Below are positions 1-14,067 of a stretch of DNA of 64,000 nucleotides, piece by piece. The stretch's first letter is position 1; the number at the start of each line of letters is the position of its first letter. Origin of the DNA: Rhodamnia argentea (lineage: Eukaryota > Streptophyta > Magnoliopsida > Myrtales > Myrtaceae); NCBI RefSeq assembly GCF_020921035.1, contig NC_063150.1:33093826-33157825 (forward strand), in the 5' to 3' direction. The notes under the pieces were generated by a model that was not told where the DNA came from, did no database searches, and saw only the letters and a program-made list of their open reading frames with translations. The position numbers and the translations under genes were made by a program.

Positions 1-970
1 AATGACTTTTGGGAAGTGGGTCACAGTTTGGTCGGTGGCTTCACTGTTCCTAACTTCCTATTTGAAATATTCTTCACTCACGATTAAAAGGAGAATATTT
101 GAAATTCATTTGCTATCAAAGCACGGGAAGTCACCGAGTTCAAATCTTTTCGGGCTCTATTCGCCTTTCTAATTAAATATGTCCACGCTCGGTACTAGGT
201 AAAAGACCACACGGGTAATATATGGGTTGTTGCGGCCCAGACTCAGAGCCTCGATGTATAAAGGAGTGGTGATCGGTTTATAAATGTGAAAGAAAAAGCC
301 GGGGGCCCAAGACCACCCATCACTCCACACATGCGTCGTTATGTATATATATTGTAACAAGTTTTCGGGTTTCTCGATGCTAAATAACTAAAATGTAAAT
401 GGATTGGAGGATGGAAACGCTAATATCATAGGATGAGAATTTGAAATTTGAAGCATCGTGATGCCTTTCTTCGCCGTAAAAGAATATGCGAATTCGAGAA
501 AAATGTCCGGGATGAGGAGGAAAATTTTTAGAAGGTCCGCTTAAGAATTCTTTAATTAAAACACCGGTAAAGTAATCCTTCTTTTTAATAATAAATCGGG
601 AGAAAGACCGCGTCAAGCGAATACAAATTTAAAATTTTTAGAAGATAGTTTTAAGAAGAAGGAAAAATGATGTAAGCACGTGGTAAGATTATGCGACATG
701 TTGGGAACTAGGATTTATTTTTTGGGGGGAGTGTAATTATGATGTTGGGGGAGGTTAAGGCAGCAAAAGAACATGTCCCCCACACGATGCCGTTGAAGTG
801 CTCACACTAATTCATAATCCGAGGGATCGCATTTGCATGTCGGCTTATTGCAAATTCATTATTAAATTCTATAATGTGCGATTTATTTATCTTTTATTAA
901 AAGAATAACGAGGTACACAAAAGAGCGACGAATAAGAAGAAAAAAAACAAAGGAAACTTAGGAGGACGTA
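1..970. other. Intergenic DNA, no gene seen
   Basis: No reading frame with recognisable homology. Short frames at 169-360 and 380-616 show no domain and look like chance frames. Confidence 0.6.
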
Positions 971-1206
971 TGCTTTGTTTGTTTCACGAAAAATGAATGA
1001 TATGGAAAATAATTTCCTAAACATGACCGCTTGTGTTGCTTACGTAAATGAATGAATGAAAAATATTTTAATCGTTCGCGAAATATTTGGATATAAATTA
1101 CTATCGAAAGTGAAAATATTTATTAATTATTTGAAGCGATAAAAGCAATCGTTTTCATGAAAATATTTGAAAAATCATTTTATTTTTCACAAAACAAACA
1201 AAGCTC
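971..1206. mobile_element. MITE, ~240-bp 'TTTGTTTC' family, copy 1
   Basis: The left end reads GCTTTGTTTGTTTCACGAAA and the right end AAAACAAACAAAGC, which are inverted relatives. The interior is itself a weak inverted repeat with AAAATATTT and GCGATA...CGATCG-type motifs. Related copies occur at 37487, 54099, 55933, 56828 and 57595, and a fragment may lie near 3990-4070. Short size, no coding capacity and repeated family structure indicate a miniature inverted-repeat element. The superfamily is not certain. Confidence 0.7.
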
Positions 1207-1644
1207 TAGCATGTTATAACTTAGGAACCACTTCAATCTGCTTCTTGGCTGCAGCTCCTTGCTCCGGTGCTGACACAATGATAAGTTGATATGTTTTATG
1301 CAATAACGCATGTAAGAAGATAAGTCATATACAAATTAGAGCTCTATCCTTTATCTCCACGGGCGTTCCGACCCAAGGAAACGGGTCGATTTTCATATTA
1401 CGATACGTTCTCGGTCACAAACAAAAATCGATACATTGAAAATCATAAAATTTTCTCCATCGATTTTGAGAGCGCCTTGAAATAATTTTTTACTCAAATC
1501 CGCACAATAATTCCGATTTCAAATTTTTTTTTTTCTAAAATATGGCTTTTGAGATAAATTATTATTTTTTTATTTGGCTGTTCTTAACTTTACTTCCTTA
1601 AATTTGCAAAATTTTCCAAAATACGAGGGCAGCACTTAGAAATT

Positions 1645-1691
<47 letters not shown>

Positions 1692-4440
1692 CTCGTGACT
1701 CATCAATCATCATCATACGAAGCAAAGACTGACGCAAACCCCAACCCCTTTCCCCGAAACGACGACAAGTCCCGCTTTATCGACTGCAGCTCGAGCCGCT
1801 AAAGCAAAAAACGACACGACGGCTTTTCTCAGCCTTTGTTCCTCCCCTCCCCCTCCCACTCCCACCCTTCCCTAACAGCTGACGTTATCTCTCTCAGCGT
1901 TGACTGCTTTTAACCCCTTTTTTCCCTAAATCGATCTTTGACTTGATCATTCTTAATTTTTACTTTTTGAACCATAAATAATTATCAAACCTATGGGGGC
2001 AAAATGCACAACCCTTGACCCCACCCCACACGGCCTGTCGTTTTCGACTTTCCACGCACAACATGCAATGGCCGTCCTCAGCATGCCATAAAGCAGCGCA
2101 GGGCTTCACTTCCGAGGATTTCTATTAATTTTTCATTTGGGAATTTGAGCTTAATTGATTTTTTTTTTCCCTATTGGTTTTGCTTTTGTAATGTCGGGGA
2201 TTAATAAAAGGAGGAACAGAGTATCGTGTGTTGGGATCGGACGGTGCGTTTTTGTCTCGCCTTGTGTTTCTACGTTTGTCGCATGTTGGGAATGTCTGCC
2301 CCTTGTTTCCATTCTCTCGGTTTTGTGAGGAAAATATGCTGAGAATTTTTACAGAAGAAAATCCACCCCGAAGCAACAGAGCTGGTGGCTTCACGAATCC
2401 TCTGTATATTCTGCAGAGCTAAATTCGCATCGGAAACGGCGATGGACATAAATCGGAACGATGGGGAAGGACTTAACTCCGCGCCGGACTATGAGCTTTC
2501 AACTCATTTCGATCAAAATTTTACCTTTTCAGTCAAGTCACTTTACACTGACTTATGTGTCAAAGTCTAAATATTCCATTGGTTCATAAGAGTAAGCCCC
2601 AAATTAATCAGAGATACGGAGAAGAAAAAAAAGTTATGTTGCAACGATTAATTCGGATGAATCAATTGCAAGGCATCAATGAATGGCTGAAAATAGATAC
2701 GGAAACCATTGTCCCGAACTTGAATGAACATAAATGGGGTCAATCGCAATCATTGATCGTATGAATTTTAACTCGAGTCCCCTCGAATTTTTGTGGCTGC
2801 GATCTCGTGACGTATGACCTGTGGAGCGTCAAATGTACATGTATCCTTCCTAAGAAGGCATTTATGACATTTGAAAATTCGATGAAAGTGGTAAACCAAG
2901 GTAATTCTCATTTTACATGACCACGTGACTTATCCGTTACCGGAGACTTTATGAGCCTTGAATATAGAGAGCAAACTCAAAAGAAAGCGTATCGAAACTT
3001 ACCGCTAGCATTTCTACGCTAAGCCCAAACCGGGCAAAGTTGCACTTGTTCCCAACTTCGAAAAGAAGTTGTTGACTAAATTAAGGTTGCTCTAAATCTA
3101 ATCGCAATGTTTTTTCCAATTTGTAAGCATCTGGTGCATTGACCCACATGTGATGTGAGAGGTTAGATTCTCTCTGACCTTTTGGAGCCCGACTTGCTGT
3201 CTTTTCCCTCCTCCTCTAGCTCTCCCTCCAGACAGATTCGTGGGTTCTTTGGCTACCATGGCTTTTGCTGGTGTCCTTGCCTTGTTGGAGCCAGGATCAT
3301 GAACTTGACCACAACACTGCGCAACACTTTCCCATGATGCCTTCCTTTTCAAACTTTCAGCTTCTCTACCCTTTGATCTTAACCAGCATATCGACAAGAA
3401 GAAAAGTGCTTCCTTTTCGACGACCCCAGTTGACACATCATGCGCACGTGATAGTTCCCTTCATCACCACCGACCTTTGTCCTCTCTCTGGAAGTGTCCC
3501 TCGTCCTGTTGCTGAAGATCCACCCAATTTTTTTTTTTTTCCTCTCTTTTTGGTTCTTGGTCATTTGCATTTCCATGTCTGTGATGCGAACGTCGGGTCT
3601 TGTGGGGCTTTTTGCAGCGAAAGTGTTTGGAAATCTCAGGACGTGTAATGGAAAGAGAAGTTGGAATAACATCGGATGAGAAGGTGTGATTTCTAAAGTT
3701 TTGGACGCGGAGATACGTTCGTTTAGACGCACGATGGCTCTGTTGCTGCCGGAGCAAACGCTAATGGTGCAGATCAACTCCAGCCTAATGGGTAAAGTAA
3801 AGCATACGAAGGGAAAAAAAGAAAAAACAGCAACATTAAGAGGAGAGAAAAAGTTGCTCACGCGTCGAAAAGATCCTCAAGCAACACCGCTTAAGCTGTC
3901 GTCGCTGTGTTCGGTAGCCCGGTATTCGAATCGTTCTTGTATTTATCTGCAGTTTGGTTTATTTATCTAAGGTGCAATCTCTATAATCGACCTATTAGAA
4001 AATACTTATTTCGTGAAAAATAAATGATTTTAAAAAAAATTCTTAAAAATAATCACTTATGACAAAGATAATTGCATAAGGAGTACTGTTCATTGTAACC
4101 GCCATCTACCAAACTTTTCCAATTCCTAAGAAGCACCCAGATAGCACCATTACGAACGTAATCATGTGGGACGCACGAAAGAAAACAGATCCACGCTCGT
4201 TCAGAGACCGCAACTCGATCCGCAACCAACTAATTAAATGTCAGATGATTTTGTCATAACAATCAATGTACAGCGGCTCTAAAAGGGTAATACCTCTGTC
4301 AGTTCAAGTCAACTTCACATTTTCGTACTCGCACACAGTAAGAATCGCATAAATACTGACTACAGACACTTACGCTATGTTATATGTGCAGATGAAATTA
4401 TGTCCACTGCACATGCATCAAGGCAAAGGGAAGTCCTAAC
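1207..4440. other. Intergenic DNA with a CT microsatellite; no supported gene
   Basis: Contains a (CT)n run at 1647-1689 followed by C/T-rich DNA to about 1870. Several overlapping frames on both strands at 2125-3970 reach 160 residues (minus, 3379-3861), but I recognise no domain, coherent exon structure or biased codon use. A fragment resembling the 'TTTGTTTC' MITE lies near 3990-4070. The segment next to 4440 probably holds the 3' untranslated region of the CID gene. Confidence 0.5.
1647..1689. repeat. (CT)n microsatellite
   Basis: About 21 uninterrupted CT units followed by pyrimidine-rich DNA. Confidence 0.95.
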
Positions 4441-4536
4441 TAGTGGCTCACGCCTTTGGATGTCAAGAGAGGACTTTTCGTAAACACTCTGGCAGTCTAC
4501 AATGTAACCTCATGATCAAAACTCAACGTGTGATCT

Positions 4537-7500
4537 CTATTGCCGAGACATTGGTGCCGTTGGCAGGGACGTTGGCTGGTTGTAGAAACCACCTTCTGAA
4601 CCGGGGAAACCCTGATAGGAGCTTGCTGGAGCTATAGGGAATGGCGGTAATCCACCAGACACTGTCGTCCCAACTACTGGATAACCTGGCAGTGAATGCG
4701 GCTGCTGGCTCATGCTATAGTTGAATGGCATGCCAGTATTCATTGGTCCGGCAGCTTGCATGAACGGAGGCGGTGCTGGGTATGAAGCCATGGGTGGGAG
4801 TGGTGGCGGAAGAGGTGGAGCAGATGAAGGAGGAAGCGGATGCTGTTGCACACCGCTTGTGCCATCGTGTTGGAGGGACTCTGGATGGGGAAAAGGACGG
4901 ATAGTTGGCTGCTCGGGATTTTGAGATGGTATGTAAGGTGTTTGGTTGTTCTCGAGCCTAGGACGCTTTTCGGAAGCATGATCACCAGAAGAGTCCTTCA
5001 CGGGATTACCAATGACACCCTCAGATGCCAGCGAGGAAAGGACCATAGACAGCATTTCAGCTGATGATGTCGATGCTGTCAGCTTTGCAGCCACGGCAGC
5101 AGCAGCAGACTTCCGAGGGTCTTCTTCAGTGTGGCCAGGCTGCTCAGGATAAGATGGTGCCCGCTGCGAGTACATTACTGGGACAGATTGTTCCCTGTCT
5201 GCTGGTATGTACGTCTGAGGTGCTATGGACGTCTGGATATCTTTCAAGCTTTGGTTGGCCAGCAATTGACTAGCATTGCTACCAAGTAACTGTCGGCAGA
5301 TAGTGTTCGCCTGCTCTGACTTTGATTGAGCAGCCTGAAGCATTAATATAACTAATAAACAACCCATACTTCACAATAAACTGAGAAAGACCTGTAAAGT
5401 AGTAAACTCAACGAAGTATGCAGTCTTCTACACGCATATGGTATCTCATCCCTAGCAAGCACGGAAAGCATAGATAGGTGAGTTTTTCCTTCTTCTTCAC
5501 GGGGCAATGAGTGGGCTGGTGGCATGGCCATAGAGATTCGGTAAGCAAAAAATTCCTACAATCTGTAACTTAGTAGCAGATGTTTTTGGCTTTTGATGAA
5601 CCACAAGGCTTCCGCATTATGCCTCTTTTAAGTATTTAGCTTTACTGACTATTTCAAGGATAAAGCAGATTATTAAAGAAGGAAACAGGGCCAAACACTT
5701 CAACCCCAACCAAGCAGCAGGATGTTGATATTCAAGTGCATCCCTGGCTTAGAGCTTCCACTATATCTTTAACTTTTTTCAAGGGATGCCTTAACCTTTA
5801 TATATGGATTTCTCGGCATGCAAAGGATTATCGACCTAAACACCTTCTAATCAAAGAAACTTTCATCAGATGGCGCCAACAAACAAAAAGTAGGAACTGA
5901 CCTGAAGTTCATTGCGGACTCTGTCCAACTTGATTTCCTGATACTAGAACAATGTCAGTATGAACACAACCAAATCTAGTTCACTAAAACTACGTACTAG
6001 TCAAACCGAAAATGAAACCTGCTCCTGAAGAGCCTCCCTAAGATGAGACACGAGCCTTGCTCTCGAGGATTCAACTGTGGTTAATTGATCAATGCAGTTC
6101 CTCAGTACAGTATACTGTCCCTGCACCTCCTCCACGATTGCAGTGTCATGGGATCCCCCTGTTAAGAAAGAAAATTAGTTTGACACAGACGAAGTTCAAA
6201 AAATAATGGCAATTATTCTGTACTTCAAAAGAAGAAAGTCCGATCAGTTAATTGAGAATCCTGTTAAATTTTTTGACTCTCCAATACAAGCCTTCCGTCC
6301 TTCCTAGTCAACAACTTATTTTTCGACCTTATTCATGAGCCAATGTCCCAATAACAGAAAGATTAATTTACAAAGCATAATCCAGACCTTTAAAATGATT
6401 TTACTGTACTAAAGAATTAGGGCATTGAAACCCACGAGTTAAAATGCTGCTGACATAAATTTATTACAGTAGATAATTCATACTTCTCACGATATCGATA
6501 TTGATCAACAGATGGTTTAACATTTTGATTGGTTGCATTGATGACATTATTCAAAAGCCGAAAAGGAAATATCATGTTAGATCAGCCAACATCTATCCAT
6601 TAAAGTCCAGAATTTGACAAGGCTAAATTTGGGAATTCCTCCACTTCAGTTGGGTAGAACAGACAGGACATGACCCATAAAAACAATAGCCCTTGCCAAA
6701 ATCAGGTTGACCCTATTGTTTTACCAGAAATACGCAGAGATCATGAGTTCACAATAATCTCTGTAAACAGGAAAAGCATATGAAGAATAAAATCCATCAA
6801 TTGTAGTTCCCTGGCTAGCGTATAAACCATAAAGGGGAACTATTGATATAAGAAACAAACAAACATGGTCAACAGTTTTTTCCTCATCCTTCATGTTTGT
6901 GCATTAAGGCGGGCAACCCTGGTCCCAAGCTGCTGCCCTTCAGGTACATCAATATGTTTTGCTTGTCCAGACAAAACTTGCAAAAGAAAGATTATTATAT
7001 TTATTATCACAACACGGATTTCAGCACCCAAAAGGTGCATGTGGAGAATGGACCAGGGATACCAGAAATGGCTACTTAGCCTACAGACTAAGCTCCATAT
7101 TGCCGATTGCTGGTGATCTGGATCGCCAAACATTGTGCTCCCATAAAACTTAGAAAACCTACCACTCGAGAGAGATAGGGGAGGACCCCAAATGTGAAAC
7201 TTAAAAAACTCATGAGTCTGGTCTCCTACCAGTATTGCAGGCTGTGTATAAGGCAATAAAAGCCTTTTTAAATAAACTCGGGCCTTCTTTCAAGAAACAT
7301 GGGCTTTTCTTTCACTTTTGACTACAAATTGTTTCACACTCTCGGCAAGAAAACTAAGCCTTTAATTTACTTAAAGCAGAAAAAATTATTCATTTAGCTA
7401 AATTATAATTTTATAATTTCTGCATTCAATCTAAGCATCACTCCAAGTGTGTTTCCGCATTCACGTTTTGGTACCATGAGTGGAAAATTCCATGTTCGGG

Positions 7501-10500
7501 TAACTCTGGTATGGAGCGTACACAACCAGAGTGTTTGATTCATGATTGGTTACTCACGGGTATCCTACTGGAAAAGGAGCTAGATGTGTGTGTGTGTACA
7601 CTTCAACAGAAAGCAAAAAGTCATGCAATAATTTACATATTATTCAACTTCCAAAATTAGAGAAAAATTATATGAATTGACGTGTTTTGAGTCTTGTGAA
7701 GGTTACAGAAGCCTCTGATTTCAAAAAAGTCAAAAAGTGTCGGCTTTAAGATTTAGATCAAATAAAAAGCCATATGTGAAAAAAAAAAAATCCAAATAGA
7801 CCCCAAGGTGTTATAGATTCAGAGCAGAAACTGCATTTCGAGTACCTGAACTGCTGTCACTGCCAATCTCCTTTTCCACTTTCTCAAAACAGCTGATAGC
7901 ATTCCTATATTTGCTCAATACGACATCTTCATCAACTTGGTCACTATAAAGATGTTGATAATCTGACACTATTTTGTCCAGGATATTTCCAACAGGCTGT
8001 TTCTGTTTAAACAAAGAAAACTTGTAAGGGAAAAAAGTACATCAATCCTTATCTACTTTCTAAGAAAAAGAAAGAAAGCAATAAAGAAAGATAGAAAAAA
8101 GGAGTATTGGAAATAACATAAGCAGACAGAATTTGAGCTACCGGCTTATGTCCTAAATCCTTCCCATTCCTGTCACGGTTCTCCAGGTGTCTCCCGCCAA
8201 ATTCTTCCTTAAGAATCTGGCCCCTTGAACCAAAGACTTTCCTCTCTTCCCATATGTTAATCTGCAGGTAAAGCAGCACGAATTCAACATTGCAAATCAA
8301 ACATATTAACAATGCAAGCATTAGCTTAAATAAATGATTCCCCCCCCCAAAAATAAAAAGACAAAAGAAAGACTTGAACAAAAGAAGCCAGGCAAAGAAT
8401 AATGCATGATGGAGTACATTGTAGAGCTTTTACGGAAGAGAAATGTGGTCTGCATTGTCTACCAAACAGCAGAAGCATAAAGCGTGGCATCTCAAAACAA
8501 GTCATCAACATAAAAGTTACACAAGAGCTTCCAGAAATCATCCTAGGTATGATTCAGCAAGAATTACCCCGACTTATGGAGCTGTACATATTTAGAGGGA
8601 AAAGCAAGCCATCAGAATCTCAGAAGATCATAGGATCTACCAGATACACAAAAAGAAATTTCCTCAACCTTTAAGTCACTAAAGCTATGCTCAAGTATGA
8701 TTCGGCAAGAATTACCCCAACTTATGGAGCTGTACATATTTAGAGAGAAAAGCAAGCCATCAGAATATCAGAAGATCATAGGATCTACCAGATACACAAA
8801 AAGAAATTTCCTCAACCTTTAAGTCACTAAAGCTATGCTCAAGAATTCTTATAAAAGCTTCAGATAAGATTTTAAATAAAGTCTCGAGATCCTTGTCCAG
8901 CATCTCATGTTTGAAAATTCATGGGAACTAATATCCGAAATATGCAACTGTACTATCCTGTTAGATGTTTGGCTCATTTAGATGACACGATTATATTAAG
9001 AAGACTTTGGAAAAGATACAGTCAAGAAACAGAAAATAAAAATCCTAGACAAGGGCAAGACCCAGCAAGAGTTCATTGCTGGCTGGCAAGCAGCTACACA
9101 GATGTTGCTAGTCAGCAATAGGCAAGTCCGATTCAGAAGAGAGAGAGAGAGAGACGAGATGACATGAGATGACATGAGGTTAATGAAGGTGCTTAACTCT
9201 CTTATTATTTCCCAAAAGAAAGAAATGGAATTGTAGACAGAAGATGAAAAAAGTTCCTTTGAAGCGATGCTCACCCCTTTAAAAACCAAAGGAATGCCAG
9301 CATACCAAACAACCGAATTAGATTGAGGTCATAAAAAGTGAAATTCTTGCAGTTGAACTCTTACGTCTCAAAACCTCATAACATATAGGTTTTTCAAGAA
9401 CTGAAAACTCCGGCCACATCAACCACATTGCACGAGTATAAAGTAGATAATCGTATACAGTAATCAACTAAAATAAAGTTGCAGCTGCACAGGGAGATGT
9501 TCACATGTATGGAAATTTCCAGCATATGCAGCGTCCATATAATTTTCAAGTATGTTCAACAAAATAAAGTAGATATTGAACAAAAAGGAAACATATAAAG
9601 TAGATATTGAACCAAAAGGAAACATTAAATGGTTATAACCGATATTTCCACATACACTAATTTCTAAAAGGCCAACTTTCATCCAAAACCAAACCACCCT
9701 GGTCCCTCATAATGTTACCACAAATAACAATATGGTTACTAATGGCCGATAAATTGCACTCCAAAAGGCATTCCTTATTCGAGCAAGAATTTTGCACAAG
9801 TTCCACCTTCACCTATTAAATAATTCTTTTAGTTTGATTGGCAGAGATCACATCACAGAGCTGACCATATAAGGTCAAGATTGCTGATTTGACTTTGCCC
9901 TTACATATTTGTATACTGCCTAAGAGAACATAAACCACTAGACCAAAAGAGAGAGAGAGAGAGAGAATAAAACCAGCAAAAAATGGTGTAGCAGAAAGGA
10001 TGTTACAAAATGAATCATCTGGAGGACAAGGAGTGGAAATGAGGACACGGCATAGCACACTTATCCAATCCTCACAACAATGCCCCCACACAAGGGAACT
10101 GAGAACGAATTTTGCAAGGCCTTTCTTTATTACAGTCATTATCTAGCTACCAGCACGTAACTTCTTTCCAAGTCCTCATCCTTTAAAAGAGTTAGTTACA
10201 AAATGTACAATATTCAGATGCATAGTTTTCTTTCACATTAAAGGCATGCCAAGCATAAAGGTCATTTAAATGTATGGCAAACAAAGTTCAAAGTTACAAG
10301 CACAAGAGACATATTTAGATAGAAAAAAAGAAATTCATTTGATCGAATCAGTTTGGGTATTCAGGCTACAGGAAGAAGAATTGCTAAAGAAAATACAAAA
10401 GAATGCACCAGTAAATCACATGAAACCAAGTGGAGTAAGAAAAACATACCAATCGCAGGGCAGCAGTTTTTCCGAAATCATCCCCATTTTCAATTACATC

Positions 10501-11299
10501 ACGAAGGGCCTCCGGAAGAACCTTCCAGAACTCACCGACAAAGTCAGAACCCTTTCGCCTACTATTTTGCAAAATATCATTGGCAAGATATAGAAAAGCC
10601 ACACGTTGTTCCCTAGGCGAGCAGTGAAACTGCCTATCCCATGTTTCGACAACTTGTTTTGCCTTGTTCATATGGAAAATACACCAATGTGACAAAGCTT
10701 AACGGCATTAAGGACAGCAACTCAGAAACATACACCACTTTCCAAATATGAAATGGAACAGAGCTTTTGAACTTTAAAGAACAAGCATTTAAAGATAAAT
10801 AAAAATCGAACTTGATGGAACCAGTTAGCTGGTTCTGAAAGCCAGCAATAGCTAACAAAACAAAAGAACCATGAAAAACAAGACCAAACAGAGTGCGGTA
10901 GCACCAACGACATAATTGACCTCCACACAAGCTAACATAGCAGTTGACTGGATCACGAAAGATGTGAGTTAACATTGGTCTTCACTTCTCTCCCCAGCAT
11001 GTCAGTGAAGAATGTCTATATATCATCAAACAACATATTAAACCAAAACAGGAAGGAAGAATAAACCTAATTTAAAGGTCTTAAACAACAGAAGCTTGAA
11101 CCATCTACAGAAGTGTGGGCACATTAAAGATGTGTCTTATTGGTGATCATCATAACCTAATAAAAAGCACATTTTCATAGGTATAGTAGGTGCCAAACAG
11201 TCGAAAAGAAGTTAAAAGGATACTCTCTATGCTTGTCTGTGAACTGTTGAGCTTTGCTAACTTTTCAACTAAAATCTGTGGATTGAAGGTACTGCCCAT
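4537..11299 (-). CDS. CID-domain protein, RPRD1/Rtt103-like (RNA polymerase II CTD-binding, pre-mRNA regulation)
   Basis: Seven coding exons on the minus strand join in phase: 11299-11224, 10697-10450, 8261-8142, 8002-7846, 6158-6019, 5937-5902 and 5334-4537, all with GT-AG borders. They give 524 residues. The start MGSTFNPQILVEKLAKLNSS lies in a 76-base first coding exon and opens the CID domain (about residues 1-135), which continues through SHWCIFHMNKAKQVVETWD, LANDILQNSRRKGSDFV and INIWEERKVFGSRG. A coiled-coil stretch follows at about residues 205-275, and the C-terminal half is low-complexity with a proline-rich block near residues 395-430. Known family role: CID proteins bind the phosphorylated C-terminal domain of RNA polymerase II in the nucleus and affect transcription termination and polyadenylation. 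This exact member's role is inferred. Introns are long; one carries a 148-bp tandem duplication. The length suits plant homologues annotated as regulation of nuclear pre-mRNA domain-containing proteins. Codon phases agree at every junction, so the model is strong, but the 5' untranslated exon is less certain. Confidence 0.93.
8548..8843. repeat. 148-bp tandem duplication inside an intron
   Basis: Units 8548-8695 and 8696-8843 are almost identical. Both begin TATGATTC and end GCTATGCTCAAG or similar, with a handful of substitutions between them. The duplication lies wholly inside the CID gene's intron between exons 2 and 3 and does not touch a splice site. Confidence 0.9.
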
Positions 11300-12313
11300 T
11301 GATGCGATGAGATTAGACTGGACAGTTAGCCCCAGTCTACCTTAAAATTTGGTGAACCTCTGCTGGAAGCAAAAACCTGTGGAGGGAGAGGGAGAGGACA
11401 AAACAATCAAAATCTGGAATGCAAATAGACAGCCGAACACAATTATATCAGTGGAGTGCATGAGTAGTCTAGGCTGTGAGATCAAAGTTTTAAGTGCTCA
11501 TAGAAGATTTTATACCAATTCCTATACTGGTCCAACTTGAGTTAGTTGCAGAAAACCTGACACTATCTGCATAGGATAACTACTTTACTTCCAGGACAAA
11601 GTCATGCATGTAATAACATTCTGTTGGTAAGAAAGATTCAAAATGTTATACTCTCAATGTGTCTATAAAAAGCAATGAATTAGAAAGAACAAAGTGAGAA
11701 AAAACAATCTATGAGGGGTTTTAAAAAAGATCTCACATCTAACTTCACAATTTTGACAGCACCTTATGGAGGTGTTGTTAAAAGAATACAAATAAGAACG
11801 AAGAGTTCCACAGACACGGACAACCTAATATCATTGCAGATTCCATACAAGCTTCATATCAAAAATCAAAAAACAAATGTTGGCCACTGACGGATTCTAA
11901 AATATATTGTGAGATAATAAAAAGAAAAAGGATACCAAACAAAATGAGTGCACAAAATACTGAACTCCATAGAAAAGATCCACATTTCACCAGATAATGA
12001 GTGACCCTATGGTTTATGAAAAAGGTATTTGCTATTAGGACTACCAATCAAAGTGGGTGGCAAGTACGTACAACATGCCATAAAAGTACGCGATGTGAAT
12101 ATTCAAGCGTTGACATACCCACTACCTTCAACATATGCTGGACACGAATTTAATGCAGAATTTGATGTGATCCTATTTGCATATTCATCACGGAACAGTA
12201 TATTATTATAGAATTACGAACTTGTGGTAGGAAGAAGCTATTCAGTAAACAGTATCTAAATCATTGACTAAACAACAAATCTCCATGTCACCGATATAAT
12301 TCCAGTGCTATAC

Positions 12314-12317
<4 letters not shown>

Positions 12318-12359
<42 letters not shown>
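12318..12359. repeat. (AT)n microsatellite
   Basis: About 20 uninterrupted AT units, followed by an A run. It lies in the presumed leader intron of the CID gene. Confidence 0.95.
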
Positions 12360-12364
<5 letters not shown>

Positions 12365-13412
12365 AAAAGCACTCTTCATATCAAATAGAGGGTTAACACT
12401 AAGAAACGTGTACTACTGTATTACTACATGGGAAAAAAAGGACCGCAACGCCTTCAGGAAAACCTCCAAGTTTATGGGCCTCTTTTCCCTGAGAAGATCT
12501 CAGAAAACTGTAGAAGCACAGAAATCTTAAACTGAGTGTAGAATAAAACGGATTTCTATTACTATTTTCCCATGCAGAGTCCAACCGTAATAGGCTCGAT
12601 CACGCACATGTCTAAAGTTTTGGTCATGTATTATGTAATCATAAACAAATAAATAATTTCATCCTTTGGTTCATAACATCTGGAGTTTTTGGGCAATTGG
12701 TTTTGGTAGGCCATATATGGACATTGGTTAAATAAATCAACAATGTGGTATACTGTCATATTGCGGATGAGATTATCTTCAATTCCCATTTGAAGAAATA
12801 AGGACGCTAAAAAGAAAAGCAATATCTCTATTTGCAAGGCCAATGGCCTTTTCCAGCAAACAATGAACGCAATCACTAACAACATTATTAACTTTGAAAA
12901 ATAAATTATATTGCTCACTCTGTGAGGATCAAAGCAGTTACAACTAGCATATAGAACCCATGCTCCATACTGCATGGCCATTTGATGTTAAATTCTATTT
13001 CAGGCTTTTCTGTGCCAGTTATTATTGATTTCTAGTTTTCTGTATTAATTATGAATCACCTTTTGTAGGCATCCCACTGTTTCCCTATTTCTCATATGCA
13101 GAAACTAAATATTGCAGCAAAAAAAGGAAAAAAGCGAAGGATTGTTTTCTGCGTCACCTTAAAAAATATGTGAATCAAAGTTGAAAATTCTCTCATGCAT
13201 ATTTCTTAGCCTCATCAGTTTCAACCGAAAGGGAACAGAAAATTGTCTGAACCTTATAACGCAGAACAATATATGATTTTCCAGAAAATTCTGAAACCAA
13301 AAGACGCAGCAGTCTTAACAAAATTCTTAATGAAAGTGACATCGTGACAAATTTCGCAGAATCAAAGGTTTCTCACAATCCCAATCAGGCGTAGCACCGT
13401 TTGAGCATGAAA

Positions 13413-13441
13413 ATTGAAAGTGCTTCTGAAGCACTTTCAAT
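13413..13441. repeat. Perfect 14-bp palindrome with 1-base centre
   Basis: ATTGAAAGTGCTTC at 13413-13426 is followed, after one T, by its exact reverse complement at 13428-13441. It lies in the presumed leader intron of the CID gene. No function is known to me; it may be the core of an old inverted-repeat element. Confidence 0.85.
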
Positions 13442-13829
13442 GCCAATGATTGAGAACAAAAAAAGTTCTCCCAGGCGCGAAAAAAATTGAATCTTTCCAG
13501 TACGCCCTCTAAACCTTAAAAACACGCGATAATCTCCCCTAAAAACCGTTGCTAAATAAACCCATCCGAACACTCAAAGCTGCAAATTGATTGCTCCCAA
13601 CGAAATCACCATTATTCCTCCGAAAGGCATAAAAAGCAACTAAATTCACAAACTGAGCTCCAACTCTGCACACACCCTGAAAGAGAAGGACCAAAAACAC
13701 GCACACCATCTACAACCACGCAAGCCAAACAGCACAAAATCTTCCTTTTTTCCCTCCACCGCGACGATTGAAATTAAGAGCCTGGCAATTTAAAGAAGGG
13801 GGCGAGGAGGGAGAAGAGACCTACTTTAC

Positions 13830-14036
13830 GCGAATGCAAGCGAATGGCGCGGCGGAGAATCAATTGGAAGCGGAGACGGAGCGGCCGATTTCGTCGTCCA
13901 TTGCCGTGAAGCGCAGGTACAGAGAGAGAGAGAGAAGAGAGGGAGGTGAAATCGGGGTGAAAGAGCACGAATTTAGAATGAAAGGACAGAGGAGTAGAAG
14001 TAGAAGAAGAAGCTGCGTGTTGAGAAAACGTGGTTT

Positions 14037-14067
<31 letters not shown>

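Noticed and set aside
1-180. Possible SINE at the left edge, with GAGTTCAAATC like a B-box
   Set aside because: No A-box at the right spacing, no A tail and no target duplication.
3098-3861. Overlapping minus frames of 112 and 160 residues
   Set aside because: They overlap plus frames of similar length, show no domain, and have low-complexity, basic composition.
6891-7256. 121-residue minus frame within the CID gene
   Set aside because: It lies in the intron between exons 4 and 5, with no homology and no role in the phased model.
10634-10975. 113-residue minus frame overlapping the CID gene
   Set aside because: It lies in a different frame across exon 2 and the intron; the phased exon model explains the region.
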